Notes: a model not told the origin generated them from the sequence alone. A DNA stretch of 64,000 bases from Sphagnum magellanicum (GCA_021904315.1 CM038918.1:17933349-17997348); one strand, 5' to 3'. Shown: positions 25,251 to 38,680, numbered from the stretch's first letter. Translations and numbers: made by a program.

Positions 25251-26466
25251 AGATCAACTCTTGTTATGATTGGTGATGTGGTGCAAGGAGAGGGTGAGGG
25301 GTGCATGGGGCCTTGCAACCACTAGTGCTTCTCATCACCATACAAAATCAGAAACTTTCAACTTGCACCCAAAGCCAGCTTATATTTCTAGTCAACAAGG
25401 TTTCTCTGGACTCTCAAGAGATCCTATGTGCATTCGCAATCCCTGTGCATTCGCAAGGATTGCAAGACATCAACCTAAACCCTGGAATAATTTGTACAAT
25501 TTGGCTACAGACATGAAAGTAACTGGCACTATGAATGGAAAGTGGATGTTATGAATAATGGTGCAGGCCCTATTAGCCCAAAGGCCAGAAGCAGAGGATT
25601 TAAGATCAGTCTGATCAACTCAGAAGTAACATGAAACACAATATTGGGTTCTTTGATACTTCCTGCAGGAGCAGGTGAGTAAACTCCAGCAGGATGCCAA
25701 GGGAAGAAATAATTTTGCAGAACTTTTGCAGCTCTGGGTGAGTGATTTGCAATCTTCAAAGACAAAACAACGCCCAATTATGACAAGACCATGACATGTC
25801 ATCTGAGGTTGACAGCCAAGTGAATTAGCCAAGCAGCTTTGTACCTCCTCCTTTCTCCAGAGTTTAGGTGCTGAGTATACAGGTTGACAACTCTTTCTAT
25901 TGTCCATACAGAGTTTTACTAGCTGGATTCTGTCAACCACAACACATTCTCTGGCATGTGCCTGACCATTTCAAGCTCCAACCATATATCCCTGCATATC
26001 CAGTGTTCTAATGTTGTTGCTAGAACAGCTATGCAGCATATTATTCAATTGTGAAATTGAGACATCAACTAACAGCTTAACCAATTCTCTTACCTCCATT
26101 GTACACAATTTCCTCAGCAAGAGCAAACCGACTACTCATCATATCTACACTTGTTGATCAAGTTTGGAAACAGTTTCTTCTACTTCAACAGCATTTTGGT
26201 AGCCTATCAAGAACAGCTAAGCAGCATATTATTCAGTTGCAAAATTGAGATAACAGCTTAACACATGCACTTACTTCTTTGTGCACCATTTCACTGGGGA
26301 GAGCAAAGTGACCCATTGTATGTACACTTGTTGATCCAGTTTGCAAGCAGCTACTCTATCTAATCTGAATCTCAGTAGCCTATCCAGAATGCCACCAACC
26401 AGGGGGTTGGGGCAAATTTGATGAAGCCAGCATCTCAGGCTAGAAGGCCCTCCAGCATGTAAGATA
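25251..26466 (-). other. Probable 3' UTR/3' flank of the ASG2-like gene
   Basis: Composition resembles the gene's introns rather than the AT-rich spacer. It follows the TGA at 26467-26469. It contains a ~190-bp tandem duplication (26022-26388). The transcript end cannot be fixed from sequence. Short ORFs here look spurious. Confidence 0.4.
26022..26388. repeat. ~190-bp tandem duplication downstream of the ASG2-like stop
   Basis: Two adjacent units start AGAACAGCTATGCAGCATAT (26022) and AGAACAGCTAAGCAGCATAT (26212). They share GAGCAAA, TACACTTGTTGATC and GTAGCCTATC in order. I estimate 75-80% identity with small indels. Confidence 0.75.
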
Positions 26467-29400
26467 TCAACTCTGTGTACACTGAAAAGGGTGCACACCA
26501 CCCTCCACTCCTTCTTGTACTCTGAAGCGTTGCAATAAGTCAATTGGCCTGCAAAATAGCCTACAAATTAGAATAAGCATGACAATGCCATTCAATTCGT
26601 AGATCCAGATACTGTTGCCTTGAATTTCAAACTGCCACAGTAAAAGGGTTCCCCAAAGTTGTATTTCATCATACTACAATTCACTCTACAGCAACAACTG
26701 CAAACAGTTCAGCAGCATCCTCCTGATTAGATCCCCATCAGAAACAGATAAATTTGAATGGAGATTGCAACCACCACTTAATCAATGAACACCCAGGAAT
26801 ATTAAGTTTAGAGTACTTACAAACCTATTTCTCGGTGCCGCTGCATCTGGAGCTGATTTTCAGCCATGACTCGAGAAGAATCCACAGTGTCAAGGCCCAC
26901 TTCACCTCCTGCTACCATTGATGGTTCTCTTGTGTATGGTGTCCACACCTGCCCAAACAGATTCATCAGCATCTGAGCTCCTAAACCAAGTAGATTCTGC
27001 ACATGCGGTTGTGTTTTGCACTACATTTCCCTCACTAAAAACCAGTTGTAGATGCCACCCTCAAAACAGCTGGCTCCAATACATAACTCCATCTGATCAC
27101 TTGCAGCAGCTACATTGTATCTCTAGCAGCTCCATCTAGATAAACCTCAATGGACTATTTCCATCCAAAAATGCTACCATTTAAGAGACAAAAATCCTGG
27201 AGAATTTGCTTCAGTATGAATACTAAAGTAAAGGAGATACCTTGATGGTATTGTCGATTCCACTTGTGGCAACTGCACAGTCAAATGGATGGCTCTGCAC
27301 ACAGTTCACAACTGCACCATACAACTGTGTTAACAAGCACTGGTAGGAATTTGAAAGATGTTCGGAAAGGTTAACTGCACAAAAGCTGTTTAAGGAATAC
27401 AGTAAACATCCACCTGTCTTTGGATTTATTGCTTTCAACAAAGCATCATTGCATAAAACCAAAAAGCATACACATTAGCCAAAACAGCAGTCTGCAATAA
27501 ACTGATGCAAAAAATGAGGCATACAATCCCCAAATACAGAAACAAGCAATAATACCATTTTCATCTCCAGCTAAAATTTTTATCAACCTCCCTGTCTTCT
27601 TCTGCCATATGAACCAACGTCCATCATCACTCCCACTAGCCACAAACTCTCCTGCAAAGAACAAACAACTTCATCCTTAACTGAAAATAGCACTGCATAC
27701 TGCAAGCTGCAGACAATAGTGTTGGTACCACTCTGAACAAATAAGAAACACAATCAGAATCTACTTACAGTACCCACACCAGTCCCTAAAAACAGATTTT
27801 GAAAGGCAAACCATGGAAGGCAGAGATGATTGGAACAACACACATATACATAACAATGTTGAGTGTCTGCAGTCCAATTGCATTATAATTGTTATTTGGT
27901 ATGCACTCAATTCAGTCTAAAAGCTGAGTGAGAAGGGGAGGAAAAGCAGGAAGGAGGCAGAGACCTTTTTCACCAAGGAAGCTCGCCTGTTTAATGTCAG
28001 TACCAGTATTACAGTGGCCCACATATCGCTGCCGCATATCTACTGCAACTTCAGCCTGCACACAGCATTCATAATGAGCACTTGCAAGAAGCCATCCAGT
28101 AAAGGAGTATCTACTCAAAATTATCTGCTCACGTCAACTCTAAGACATAAGCAATGAGGTAAAATAGAAGGGAAAGACCTGAACAAACAGTGCAGTGACT
28201 ATCCAGTAACTATCCAGCTCTCCAAAATAGACCCAGTAAAATTGAATTCTGCATGAAGATGCAGAATTCTAACTACTAGACAGTAAGACCAAATGGACCT
28301 TTATTATAGCTTTGCACTCACCTTGATTGAATGTGTAGGAAAGGTCCAAGGTGGTGACATACAATGTTGCCACCAATCTTGAGACCCAAATATGGAATAA
28401 CAGAGCCAGGAGAACCTGATTTACCTGGATATCAGCACTGCCATTCATGGAGATCCCAGAAGAACCACCTCTAACACTTTCCTGTTCACCCATATCTCCC
28501 CTTGATCGTAATCTGACAGACCCAGACCATCCCCCATCTTCCCTATCCCTCTCTCCATCCTCCCCAGCAGACATCTCCACCTCCATCTCCATATCATTGT
28601 CAAAGTAATCAACATCATCCCTGTCAGAGCCTTGCATGTCCAGTCCCACATCATTGTAATCCAGTTCTGATCTGAATAGCAGGTCACTCAGTCGTCGACG
28701 TGATGTCCACCTCTCTGATCTGGATTCGTTTTCCTTACTCTGGTTTGTACCTGTTTCCTCTGCTGCATGCAACACAATACAGATCCATTCACCATCCATG
28801 TGAAAATCTGAACACATGCAGGAGCATGAGTGAAAGTGAATAATTCAAGTATGTTCCACACCAACATCAACCATGCAATTGCAGTTCATGATGAACACTG
28901 AGCACCTTTATGTATCTTGGCCCGAAGCTGGGTAACATGCTCAGATAACCTGTTGTCAAGTGGATCCAAGTGGTAAGCCCTCATTGCAAACTCCAGTCCT
29001 TCTGTATATTTCCCAAGCTGCAATCCAGTTCACATCTAAAACATTACATTTGAGAATTTGAATGCTGCATGATTTCTCTAAAGATATACCTTCATGGGAA
29101 GAATAAGAGAACTATTAGACCTTGCTGGAAAATAGTGTACAGAATGGTGCAACCCATCAACCAAACCAGTAAAATCTAGGTCCCTGTTGAGCAGGAAAAA
29201 GAAATAAACATTTTCTCCACTGTGAAATGAGTCCAAAATGCAGACCGCCTAGATTGCAAACTTTGGAAAATAGGAGCATCTGCAGAGTAAACTTTTAAAA
29301 GATTGTAGAAAGGAAGTGCAGACCTGCGAAAGTGCCTCAGCCATGTTGTGGTGGGCCCAAGTTGACATTGGATTGATTGATCGAGCCTCATTGCAGTCTC

Positions 29401-32400
29401 TAATTGCCATGTGCACATCATTTTTCCATCCACGCTGTCAAGACAGCAATGCAAACTTTCAAGAATGAAATTTGTTTTTCCGTCATCCATTGCTTTGATA
29501 CACAGTCAATACAAGTTTGCTAGATGAGCCTCCACACTTCAAAATGTCACAGTCAATTTATTCGGCAGATGTCAAGATGTTACATTGGCTTCACAAGCAA
29601 TAGTTTTATAATTAGTGAGAACCACTCAATACTTATAGTTAAAGACAGCCAGAATGAAAGATGACCCAATAATAAGGTTCACGAAATTTCTGATCCAACA
29701 CATATCAGTAAGCAATAATTTCACTATTAACTTCAATAATAGAGACAAAGTGATTTTCTTGGGAAACAAATTCATCTACCTCCACAGAAATATTGAGGAA
29801 TATCAACAATAGGAGGACCAGTGCATACAACCAAACCTTAAGGAAGGCAGCTGCACGAACACAGAGACAGTCATGGCGAAGCACAGCACCCAACACCTGG
29901 CCTCCAGCATCAATGACTTCTCCACTTGCCTCAATGGCAAATGTATAGTTCTTTCCTTCTTCCAAGGCACTTTTTGCTTCCTGAAGAAGCTCATTGCACT
30001 CTTGTAGCTGCAAAACAAAACATCACACATGCAAAACTTCCATGCTTCACAATCCCAAAACTTCATGGTCCAAAACCTGCTCAAAAAGGAACTCTTGGAA
30101 AGTGGATCTCAACCATGCACAGGAGGCACCCCTGTTCTTGTTCTTACATGCTTAACATTAGGCAAAACATACCCAAGAAAAATTACGCCTGCAGCTGTAA
30201 CCCACAGTGCCACAAGATAGGGTTGAAGTATTGCTCTTTGTGCCATTGACAATTGGTGAAAGCACCATTCGCTTTGGTATGTCCTTAGCTTGGTAGACAA
30301 CAGCACCTTCCTGACCTGCATTTCCATTTTCCCACCAAAGCCATGACATGCTTGCATTTCCAACCACTGATTGCATAATAACTGCTCTTGGAGTTTATTC
30401 ATTACACATGACTCGGAACACTTGCCTGAAATTTTCCAATGCAAAGTCTTTTGTCCTACTATGTGAGATTTTCTAGCATATAATTTTGCTTGTGTCACAT
30501 CATTACTCTTTGAAGACTATCTAATCACTCCATAAGTGCTTGGAGGTCCCATATCACATCTGTCATCGAGAGGACTTCTACTTCTGGATTCATAACCCAC
30601 CGCAGATGGCATCCATAAGGTAGACATGTTCACCACTGTAGCTCAACAAGACCTCCTTCCCATTGGGGCTGAATGTAACATGAGTAAGATGCAGTCCAGA
30701 TCGGGTCTGCAGCCCAAGCACATTGTAAAGGCTTAAACAAGTGCCCCAGAATTCACACTGTACATATTTTCAAAATGCCACTTCACCATTGGAACAGGCT
30801 GAGAGCATATGTATGATCCCAGGGTGAAAGAATGTACATTGTCAGATAAATGAGCTGGACAGAAGTAGCACACACAAGGAGGGGCCTTTGACTGCTGGCG
30901 TGATGCTGTTTGGGGAGGCAGCATGCGCCTATCATAAAGTCGAGCAAAAGCATCACTGCAATGTGGGAGAGCAGAGTTAAGTCAACTGATAAGCACTGTT
31001 CTACTTCACAAAATCCCATTTGTGCATGATAAGAATTGTCCCTGGTCAGGTTGTATCTGCCTCTCACTTGTACTGCAAGCATAAACCATATCAATAGCAC
31101 CAGCAACATGTTTTATACTTTCTGCAAATGTGATTGTCTCTGAGACCTGCAGTTTCTTGCTGTGATCACCTGTTCTGTTACCTTTAAAACAACCTTCACT
31201 TCCTACCATCACCTCCATGCAAATGGGCAATTAATTTACACAGATAATGTGTTAACCATTTTTCTTGAAACCACAACATCAGCCATTATGGGGAGAACAT
31301 GAAACACAAGCTCATTTACAAGACCAATGGGTGGCACACTCCACAAAATGTGTGTCAATACTTCAGCCATATCCCTCTGCATTACCAATGTCTAAAAAAA
31401 AAGGGTCTTCAAATCTAAGCTAGCAACTACGAAGTCATCTCTAATATGCCACTTAAGTATAGATGAATAAGGTTCCCTACCAGAGATATCAACAGTCAAG
31501 CACAAGTTGACTTGCTTGTTTCGTGCATCTCCTTACTGGCACTGGCTTGAATTTGACTGCTACACAAGTATTATGACCACTCCTGAGGTGCAAGAATGAG
31601 AGTGAAGGCAAATGGATTAACAACCCCCTTGAAAATCATGGAGAAAATAAATTAGCAATTACCTGCCTCCAACAAGGAGCAGATGAGGACGTGTTGGGCT
31701 GATAGCACATGTCTTCAAAAGAAGGCAGTGTCTAGGAGAAGCTTGTAGTGATCTCTTTGAACCATTCCGAAGGTCCAACTGCACAGAAAGCAATCAAAAA
31801 CCATAAACTTCTTTAAAGACCCCCATAACTCTTAGAACTGATAACATCAATGTTAAGCACTGATGCCAGTCCTCGTCATTATCATCCTTCACCTCTTCAA
31901 CCCCCCAGATTTCTATGATTTGCAATGTGTTCAGGGAACACAACCATGGGTGTTTCTTAGCCTTCTTCATCAGGCCATGCACCTTCAGAAGTCATTAGTT
32001 GGACCATAGTGATCCTTAGGATTTGTGTGTACCCTTTCTTTACTTTCTTGTCCATTGGCTCTTTGAGTTGCACTCTGTACGTCTATCAGTTCTTTCCTTT
32101 TCTTCCCAATCTTCTTCCCTCCCCCAAAAGATTTGCTGTGAGACTTCTACGCACAAGTATATTTCGACAGCCGTCATCTGTAGCACCATTCGCAGGACAT
32201 GACACAGACTCTCTCAAGTCATGCTGTCGTAATGTGCCATCTTCACTTGCACTCCATATGACATGTGGATTACCCTCTTCAACCTGGAAAGACAGCAGAA
32301 TTTCTTACCATTAGTATATGCCAGTTCATAAGCCTACTTCATAACATGACACCAATGAGAAGCTACTTCACAATATGAGATTATGAAAAATGAGCATGTA

Positions 32401-35162
32401 ACATCACAGAAGAAAGTTCCTCACCGCCAACTTTTTAACCCGCCTTGTGTGGCAACGAAAGAGAGCACATTGCTCTGAGAATGATCCCCTAGCTGATACT
32501 GATGACCTCCTCACCCGATGTACCCGAACCTGCAATATCATAACAGTTCCTCAGAGACATTCCTCATAGCTTTTATGCTGGTTATGGGAATCAATTAACA
32601 TGCAGTACCAGATATTAAGAGCTTAGAACAGAATTGAAGAAGCAATTCATATAACAATAAGCAACATGAAGCTAAGGATGTACCTCCTCCCAAAATACCC
32701 ACCTTAAGGAGAAAGTGAAAAATCTGCATGACTAAGAGTAATTTGAGTGTCCAGACTGTTAGAACAAGTCACAAGACTGCCATGCAGTATACTTACTCTG
32801 CTCTGAGCTTCATGCCTGCCTCTTTGCATAGGTTGCTTAGCATGTCTATACTATCAGTACTTATGGAAGTGCAATCCACTAAGACTGCCATACAAACCCA
32901 CTGTACTAACAGACAATCAAGTAGGGGAACCTTATACTACCTCTGCATCACCTGCGCCTGAAACCACAACATCATCACCAGTCTCTGGCATGAACTTGGT
33001 ACAGAAAATATTCATAGAGTGGCCTGTATCAATGCTATGCAACAGCTTCCAACTGCCATAGTCCCAAAGGATAACCTGGTAGTACATGAGATAAATCTCA
33101 ATATCAATGAACAAAACTAGAAAACCACTATGGATGCCCAAAAAGCATTTGACAAAGAGTTCAATCTAACAGGTTAATAACATGATACACACTGCATCAT
33201 TAAGTAACTGAGAAGAGAATGAACAAATGGACATAGTGTGTATAGCATAGCACATACTCTGGTATCATCAGATCCAGAAATGAGCAAGGTTCCCTGGGCA
33301 TTCCATGCAAGTGAATTCACACAGCCTTGATGACCCTGCACATTAATAAGACAGCGCCCATACTGCAATTCAAAAGCATCTGTGCAACATTTGAACTGGA
33401 GTTCTGCAATTGGCCTTCGTGCAGATTCGGAGAGATACAATTTCAAAAAACATTGCATGTACCAAAAGCATCTTGCATGTTAATTAAGTTAAAATAGAAT
33501 GAGAAAGACAGAGGCACACACGTACATCCATAACTTTGTGGAGATCCAGCCGCTGTACCAAAGATGAATGCATCTGCAATGCACGCCTTGCATATGGTTC
33601 AAGGACTGGAAATGGAACCTGGCCCTAAACACATTCAACACACCTGATGTACTCAAGCTCCTCAACACAAAATAGCTACAGTAGACACCTTACTGTAGCA
33701 CCTTACCCTGAGTGTGCAAGATCAACGGCAATTTTCTCATCATCACCAGCCAGCAGGGTAACATTATCCAGAAACTTTACATACTAACTGTTGAGTTACT
33801 ATTGAATTAGATACATTGAGTTTGTGCTGCATTTCTGGCAGCAACAGGAAGACTCAATCAGGTCAGCTAGCACTTGAGGGACATAGGTTATCAAAAAGAA
33901 TGGTATCCTCATTGAACAAGCTTGTGAGGTAAGCTTCATTTCATTTCAGTGTGCCCCTGTACAAGCACGCATTGATTGATTAGCAGGATGTATCTACTAA
34001 AGTTCAGAATCAGACACTTAGTTGGAGCAGAATGCCATCATCCATCAATGGACCTACTGTCAAACTCCAACCCTAATTTGAACTGTGGGCCCTCCTGAAT
34101 GATCACACTTGGTTGTAGCAAGGCTCTGAATGACCTTGGCAGAAGCATGTGGAGACTATACCAGCAAAATGTTGAGAGAATCAGTCAAATTACAGTACAC
34201 AACCAATGCTGCCAAGAGCCTCTACCATCCTCTCATGTTTTGATTCACTAATTTCAGTACATTCACTGATTCAGCTCATCTCAGCACATCAAATTCAGCA
34301 ACAGCAGGACATAACAAGAGAACAAACTTGCCAACGTACAAGAAGAGATCTTAAAGCACTAAATCAGACATTCTCCAGGATGACCTTAAGAGAATTGAAA
34401 TGAAGTCCACAACATGGAGAATGTGGTGGTGTTTGTATGGTGCAGACCAAATTGTGCAACTTGTAAAGAACCACCCTACACCTGATAAATCTCAACTGAG
34501 TTCCACATACTTAGAGGCATAACAAAGGCATGGAATGAATTGATAATAGCAGTGGGTACAGAAATAACGTTGAAAAAGAGTCTAACCACTGTTTCGGGTT
34601 TTTGTTGCTAATATGTGATACACACAGCATGAAACCAAGGCAATCCCTGGTCAGACTACATATTATTAACTTAAGATAGAAGAGGCCAAGAAAACAAGCA
34701 ACAAAAACACTCGCATGAAAAGGAAGAGAATGACAGAAAAAACACAAACTTCCAAGTGATTTCCACCATAAATCTGTAATGCATGATACTGACAATAACA
34801 AGCAACAAGTGGCTCCTTGCATAATGGCTCTACCATTCAAATGACATCCATAAGGATGATAAATATTCACATTCTAAATTGGAAAGGGCATGGTGGTTAG
34901 CATGGTGAAGCTCAATTGGATCCTTCAGTTATGCCTGAAATGTTTCAATAGTGGACTGTGCATGACGCTAGAATGTAGGGATAACAAACTTCAGCCCGTT
35001 TCTGAGTGCATCACAATGTCTCTGCCCTGAAGGGCAGAGCCAACAAAGACTGTAAAAGATTCAAGTATGAGCATAAATGGGAAAACATACCGCACGGAAG
35101 TGGAGGGATCGCTCATCCAATAGGTTGAACATATTCCCATCAGGGCTAGAAAACGGCCTCAT
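26467..35162 (-). CDS. ASG2: ASG2/WDTC1-type DWD protein (WD40-TPR-WD40), 19 exons, 764 aa
   Basis: Orthologue-level match to Arabidopsis ALTERED SEED GERMINATION 2 (757 aa; animal WDTC1), a DDB1-binding substrate receptor of CUL4 E3 ligases. Exons: 35091-35162, ~33526-33618, 33258-33335, 32941-33075, 32425-32529, 32155-32283, 31663-31778, 30838-30955, 30601-30706, 30173-30315, 29837-30007, 29324-29434, 28906-29017, 28425-28762, 27965-28055, 27556-27651, 27241-27311, 26821-26948, 26467-26548. All junctions are GT-AG and in phase. WD40 repeats occupy ~55-320 (GHQGCVNSLAWN, SGSDD, SASEDGTLRQHDLR; HDLR stands at the WDxR position). TPRs lie at ~366-485, an acidic Ser/Asp-rich linker at ~500-605 and two more WD40 units at ~615-700. 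The protein ends CTQS, a CaaX box predicted to be farnesylated, as known for Arabidopsis ASG2. There are no stops or frameshifts. Confidence 0.93.
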
Positions 35163-36000
35163 CGCTTTTCCGCTACACACTCGCACCCGAAGTTTCCTCC
35201 GCAGCCAATGGAATTACGTTCCTAGAACTCCTTCATACGACGTCGTCCCCCAAACACTGCCTCCCTCGATCTCTCTAAAATTCACCTTCCCCGGGCGCTC
35301 CGTTACAGATTCTTCATCCCAACCTTGCACTCAGAACGTAGATTCAAATGATTCGCGTAATGACATAGCATTCCGCACAGTCTCTATCTCCTTACCACCT
35401 ATTCCAACGCTTTCTACGATTCCAAGAGATACATAACCATCCAGAAAGACGCGTTCAAGAAACCTGCAAGAAGCTAATCTACGAATAAAGGAGCGAGACA
35501 AACCATGGGGAATGGGGCGGGGGAGAAGCGGAGGAGGAGGAGGAGGAAGGGTACCTGACATATCAATATGCCTAAAAAAATTGGTTTCGTTTTGCCATAC
35601 TTGATTTGCCACCAATTCCAAGCCAGTTTGAGCTCCAAATAGCTTGAAAAAAACGACTCTTGGAAGCAGCTTTACACAGTCTTCTAACCATAAACCTCCG
35701 ATCCAAAACCAGCCATTCTCATTTCTTGCAGCAAACGGCAGCCACCCACGAGACTCACACCTCGTACATTTCTCACAAACACCTTACGTTACTGCAACTA
35801 CGCAGCAAGGCGGAAGACGTAACAGCGCCCAAACAACAGCGCCCTATAGCTGCGCTGCGTTGCGTGCGGGGCCGTGAGATCTTCAAGGTACTGTCTCCCG
35901 TGATTTTGACACGTGTCCACGGAATAGTGCTGTCCCTGTACGCGTGGCCTATGACGTGCCAGGCTATAAAGTGGAATCTCTTAGGTGCCTACTCCTAGGG
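35163..36000 (-). promoter_or_regulatory. 5' leader and promoter region of the ASG2-like gene
   Basis: GC-richer than the surroundings, with a (TCC)n tract on the minus strand near 35530-35550. A 96-codon minus-strand uORF (35331-35621) ends 169 nt before the start codon, if this leader is unspliced. Further upstream, 35908-35917 is the palindrome GACACGTGTC, containing an ACGTGTC ABRE/G-box core. Other ACGT-type words (GACGTGCC at 35953, TACGCGTGG at 35939) lie within 50 bp. A TATAAA at 35965-35970 points to the plus strand, so the promoter may be bidirectional. The start sites are unknown. Confidence 0.5.
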
Positions 36001-36381
36001 ATCCTAGAGAGTCTAATTCTCCAGAACCTTGTAATCCGAACAGGCCGGGCTGGGCTCAGGTATCCTTTCCATGTACAGACCCAGCCCCAGCTAAGGGTAA
36101 AAAGGTAAATGACCAAATATTTTTACCTTGAAGTTGCTACTATTGTTTTTTGGGGGTCCCAAAATGGGGCTTAAGGTTCCCATAACAACCTACAGGTAGT
36201 TTTGAGGCCGGCCATTGACGCCCGTGAGGCCTCTTCTAGGCTTGATGCTGCTCTTTCAGGTTCCCTCTCTCTCTCTCTTTGTCAGATTTGATTCACGCAA
36301 CTACTGGTCATGAGGGGTTTAAGACCTAGGCTTGGGATTTGTTGGATTTGGGCAGGTGCATTTTTCTCCCTTTTGCTTTAG

Positions 36382-36545
36382 GGCATCGTCTCCTCTCTTT
36401 GTGATCCTCCCTTTCTTTCCCTTCTGGATTGGTGCTTTTGGTCCTCTCTTTGGGTTCCTCCCTTTCTTTCCCTTATGGATTGGTGCTTTTGGTCCTCTCG
36501 TTGGGTTCCTCCCTTTCTTTCCCTTCTGTATTGGTGCCTTTTCTT
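36382..36545. repeat. 51-bp minisatellite, ~3 copies
   Basis: ATTGGTGCTTTTGGTCCTCT starts at 36428 and 36479, with a diverged third start at 36530, an exact 51-bp period. A partial unit precedes them. As 51 is 17 codons, the minus-strand ORF 36319-36636 shows a 17-residue Lys/Pro/Gly-rich repeat, but I do not regard that ORF as a gene. Confidence 0.85.
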
Positions 36546-36639
36546 TGATTTGTAGTGTACACACAGGAGCCCTTATACCATGCATTTGCTCCTCTCCATA
36601 GCCAGCAAAGGTTTCAAAAACCAAAAACACTCCCAAGCT

Positions 36640-38300
36640 TTGTGGACGAACATTTTCAGTTCCAAAATGTGGTGTCCCTGAAATAAGGGCACCCCTTGGC
36701 TTGGCTCTGCCTTGGCTGGGCCCTCATTTCAGCAATACCCTGCCTCCTTTGGGATTTCCTACATGCAATGATCTCATGGGTAGGCATATGGGCAGGCATA
36801 GGGGCTGGCATTCTGTTTTGGCCATGCCATTGCCAGGGGGCATCACCGTGTGTATACTTACATTTCCAGAAGCACCTGGGAAGACTTAACAAGTCCTCAT
36901 GAGGTTGGCTATATAGAGGATAGCCAAACAAAACAAGGGGGTGTGTCACACTGTGGTCTTGATATTTACATTTAAAAGTATCTTAAGACAAAAGAAGAAT
37001 TATGGAAACTCAAATATTTCATTCACCATACACAAATCTAATCTTCCAAAAAATCTTCTAAAAGAAACCAAAATCCTTCAAGATGTCATAACTCTCTAAC
37101 CAATCTCAAGTTTCAACGCAAGCCAAAATATCATCTTTCAAAAATCCTCCTATAACAATAGACCTATTACCTACCTAGGGGCCAAAATCCCTGAAGCTAC
37201 TATACTCTATAATGAATCTAAACACAATACCCTTGCCTACCAAGGCAAGCCCAATAAAAAACACCACAATACATGCCATGAGGTTGGCCAAATAGAGGAT
37301 AGCCAAACAATCTAAAACACCACAATACATGCCATTTTATGTTGATAATGTCATAATACATACCATTGCAGCTTTAATAGCATGCTTCTTTGAAGTCTTA
37401 ACCAGTCTAATCCGGTTCTTACATTTCCAAGTGAGTTCTAGTCAAGATCTGTGCCTAAGAACTAGACCCACTGAACTTGGACCCACTTTAGAACTAGACA
37501 CAGTGGGTCTACATGGACCTAGATCTGGCATTAGAACTGGATTTGATGGGTCTTGAAATTTAAATAACTGGTCCCGGAACCAGACCAGAGGTTCTAACCA
37601 AAATAAATAAATAATAAAGCTGTAAGATCATAACCAGGGGTTCTTTCAAATTTTAAGAAAAATTGAAGCCAAGACTGAAAGTTCTCTTGAAAAGCAAGAA
37701 CCAGACAATGCTGGGCTTTTACTTTCAACAGAAAAATCAGTAAAGTCGCCCTCTCTTTGGGCCTCCTTTCACCCCCAAACCCCTGTTTCTATGGTATCTG
37801 CAAAGTAAGGAAATTTTATTAAATCTAGGTATGAAATGGTGAAACTCAGCATTTCAAGCACAACGTTTCGAGAGTAATTATCGTACATGTACAAGTTTGA
37901 GCAGTGAAAATATATGTAGTAGCAGTGGAGGCGCTCAGAAAAAAGGAAAGACATGATGAAACTCAGTTTACCTCCAAAATTGATCGTTTTCTGAGTTTCG
38001 ACCTATCCTAACCTAATTGAAGATTGCTCACTCTAATGGGCTAGCCTTCTATCTAGGTGGAAAGGCCCTCTAGGGCCCATTCCATGGTGCTCTCAAAGGT
38101 GGACAATGGACTAGGTAACCAGCACTAGGCCGCTGATTGCTTTGAATAGTGAAAGCACTCGTTTATTCATAGCAACTTGCATGCTGGTTATTGGACATAA
38201 CCAATTGTATAAGAACACTTGGTTACTGGACATAACTGATTGTACTGGAGCCCTGAGCTTCCAGGGGCTTCTCCAAGTCAAATTGATATGTTTTTTTTAA
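36640..38300. other. Spacer with short duplicated hairpin segments
   Basis: No gene is recognised. A GAGGTTGGC...TAGAGGATAGCCAAACAA segment occurs at 36901-36930 and again at 37270-37305; in the first copy TTGGCTAT (36905-36912) pairs with ATAGCCAA (36920-36927). The region 36640-36900 is GC-richer. Its plus and minus ORFs of 60-97 codons resemble nothing known. Confidence 0.5.
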
Positions 38301-38302
38301 AT

Positions 38303-38680
38303 TTTTTCTGGCATGTGTAGAAAGAAGAAGTAATGTATTTATTATATTATAAAATATTTTGGAAGCGCTTTTTAAGAATGTATTGTTAATAAGTTAGTCA
38401 GAAATAGGCTCTTTATAAAATTAAGGAATTAATTATGAAAATTATTCAACCAGTCAACAACAGGAATGTGCCAAAAAATAAATCTTTTTTTTCTTTTTCT
38501 TTCTTACCTGTGTAGAAAGAAGAAATAATGTATCTATTACAAAATATTTTGGAAGTGCTTTTTAAGGACGTAATTTTTTATAAGTTAGTCACAAATAGGC
38601 TCTTTATAAGGTTAAGGACCCAGAAGGGGATTCCAATGATCAACCAACCAATGAAGAGGAATGTGCAAAAAGTATTTAGA
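38303..38680. repeat. 195-bp tandem duplication
   Basis: GTGTAGAAAGAAGAA occurs at 38315 and 38510, a TTTTGGAAG(C/T)GCTTTTTAAG block and a TAGGCTCTTTATAA block follow in both units, and GGAATGTGC(C)AAAAA closes both. The offset is about 195 bp. Confidence 0.8.

Noticed and set aside
35077..35436. 119-codon plus-strand ORF
   Set aside because: It covers the first exon and leader of the ASG2-like gene in antisense, and the minus-strand exon joins correctly to exon 2.
36319..36636. 105-codon Lys-rich minus-strand ORF
   Set aside because: It mostly translates a 51-bp minisatellite and has no family match that I can see.
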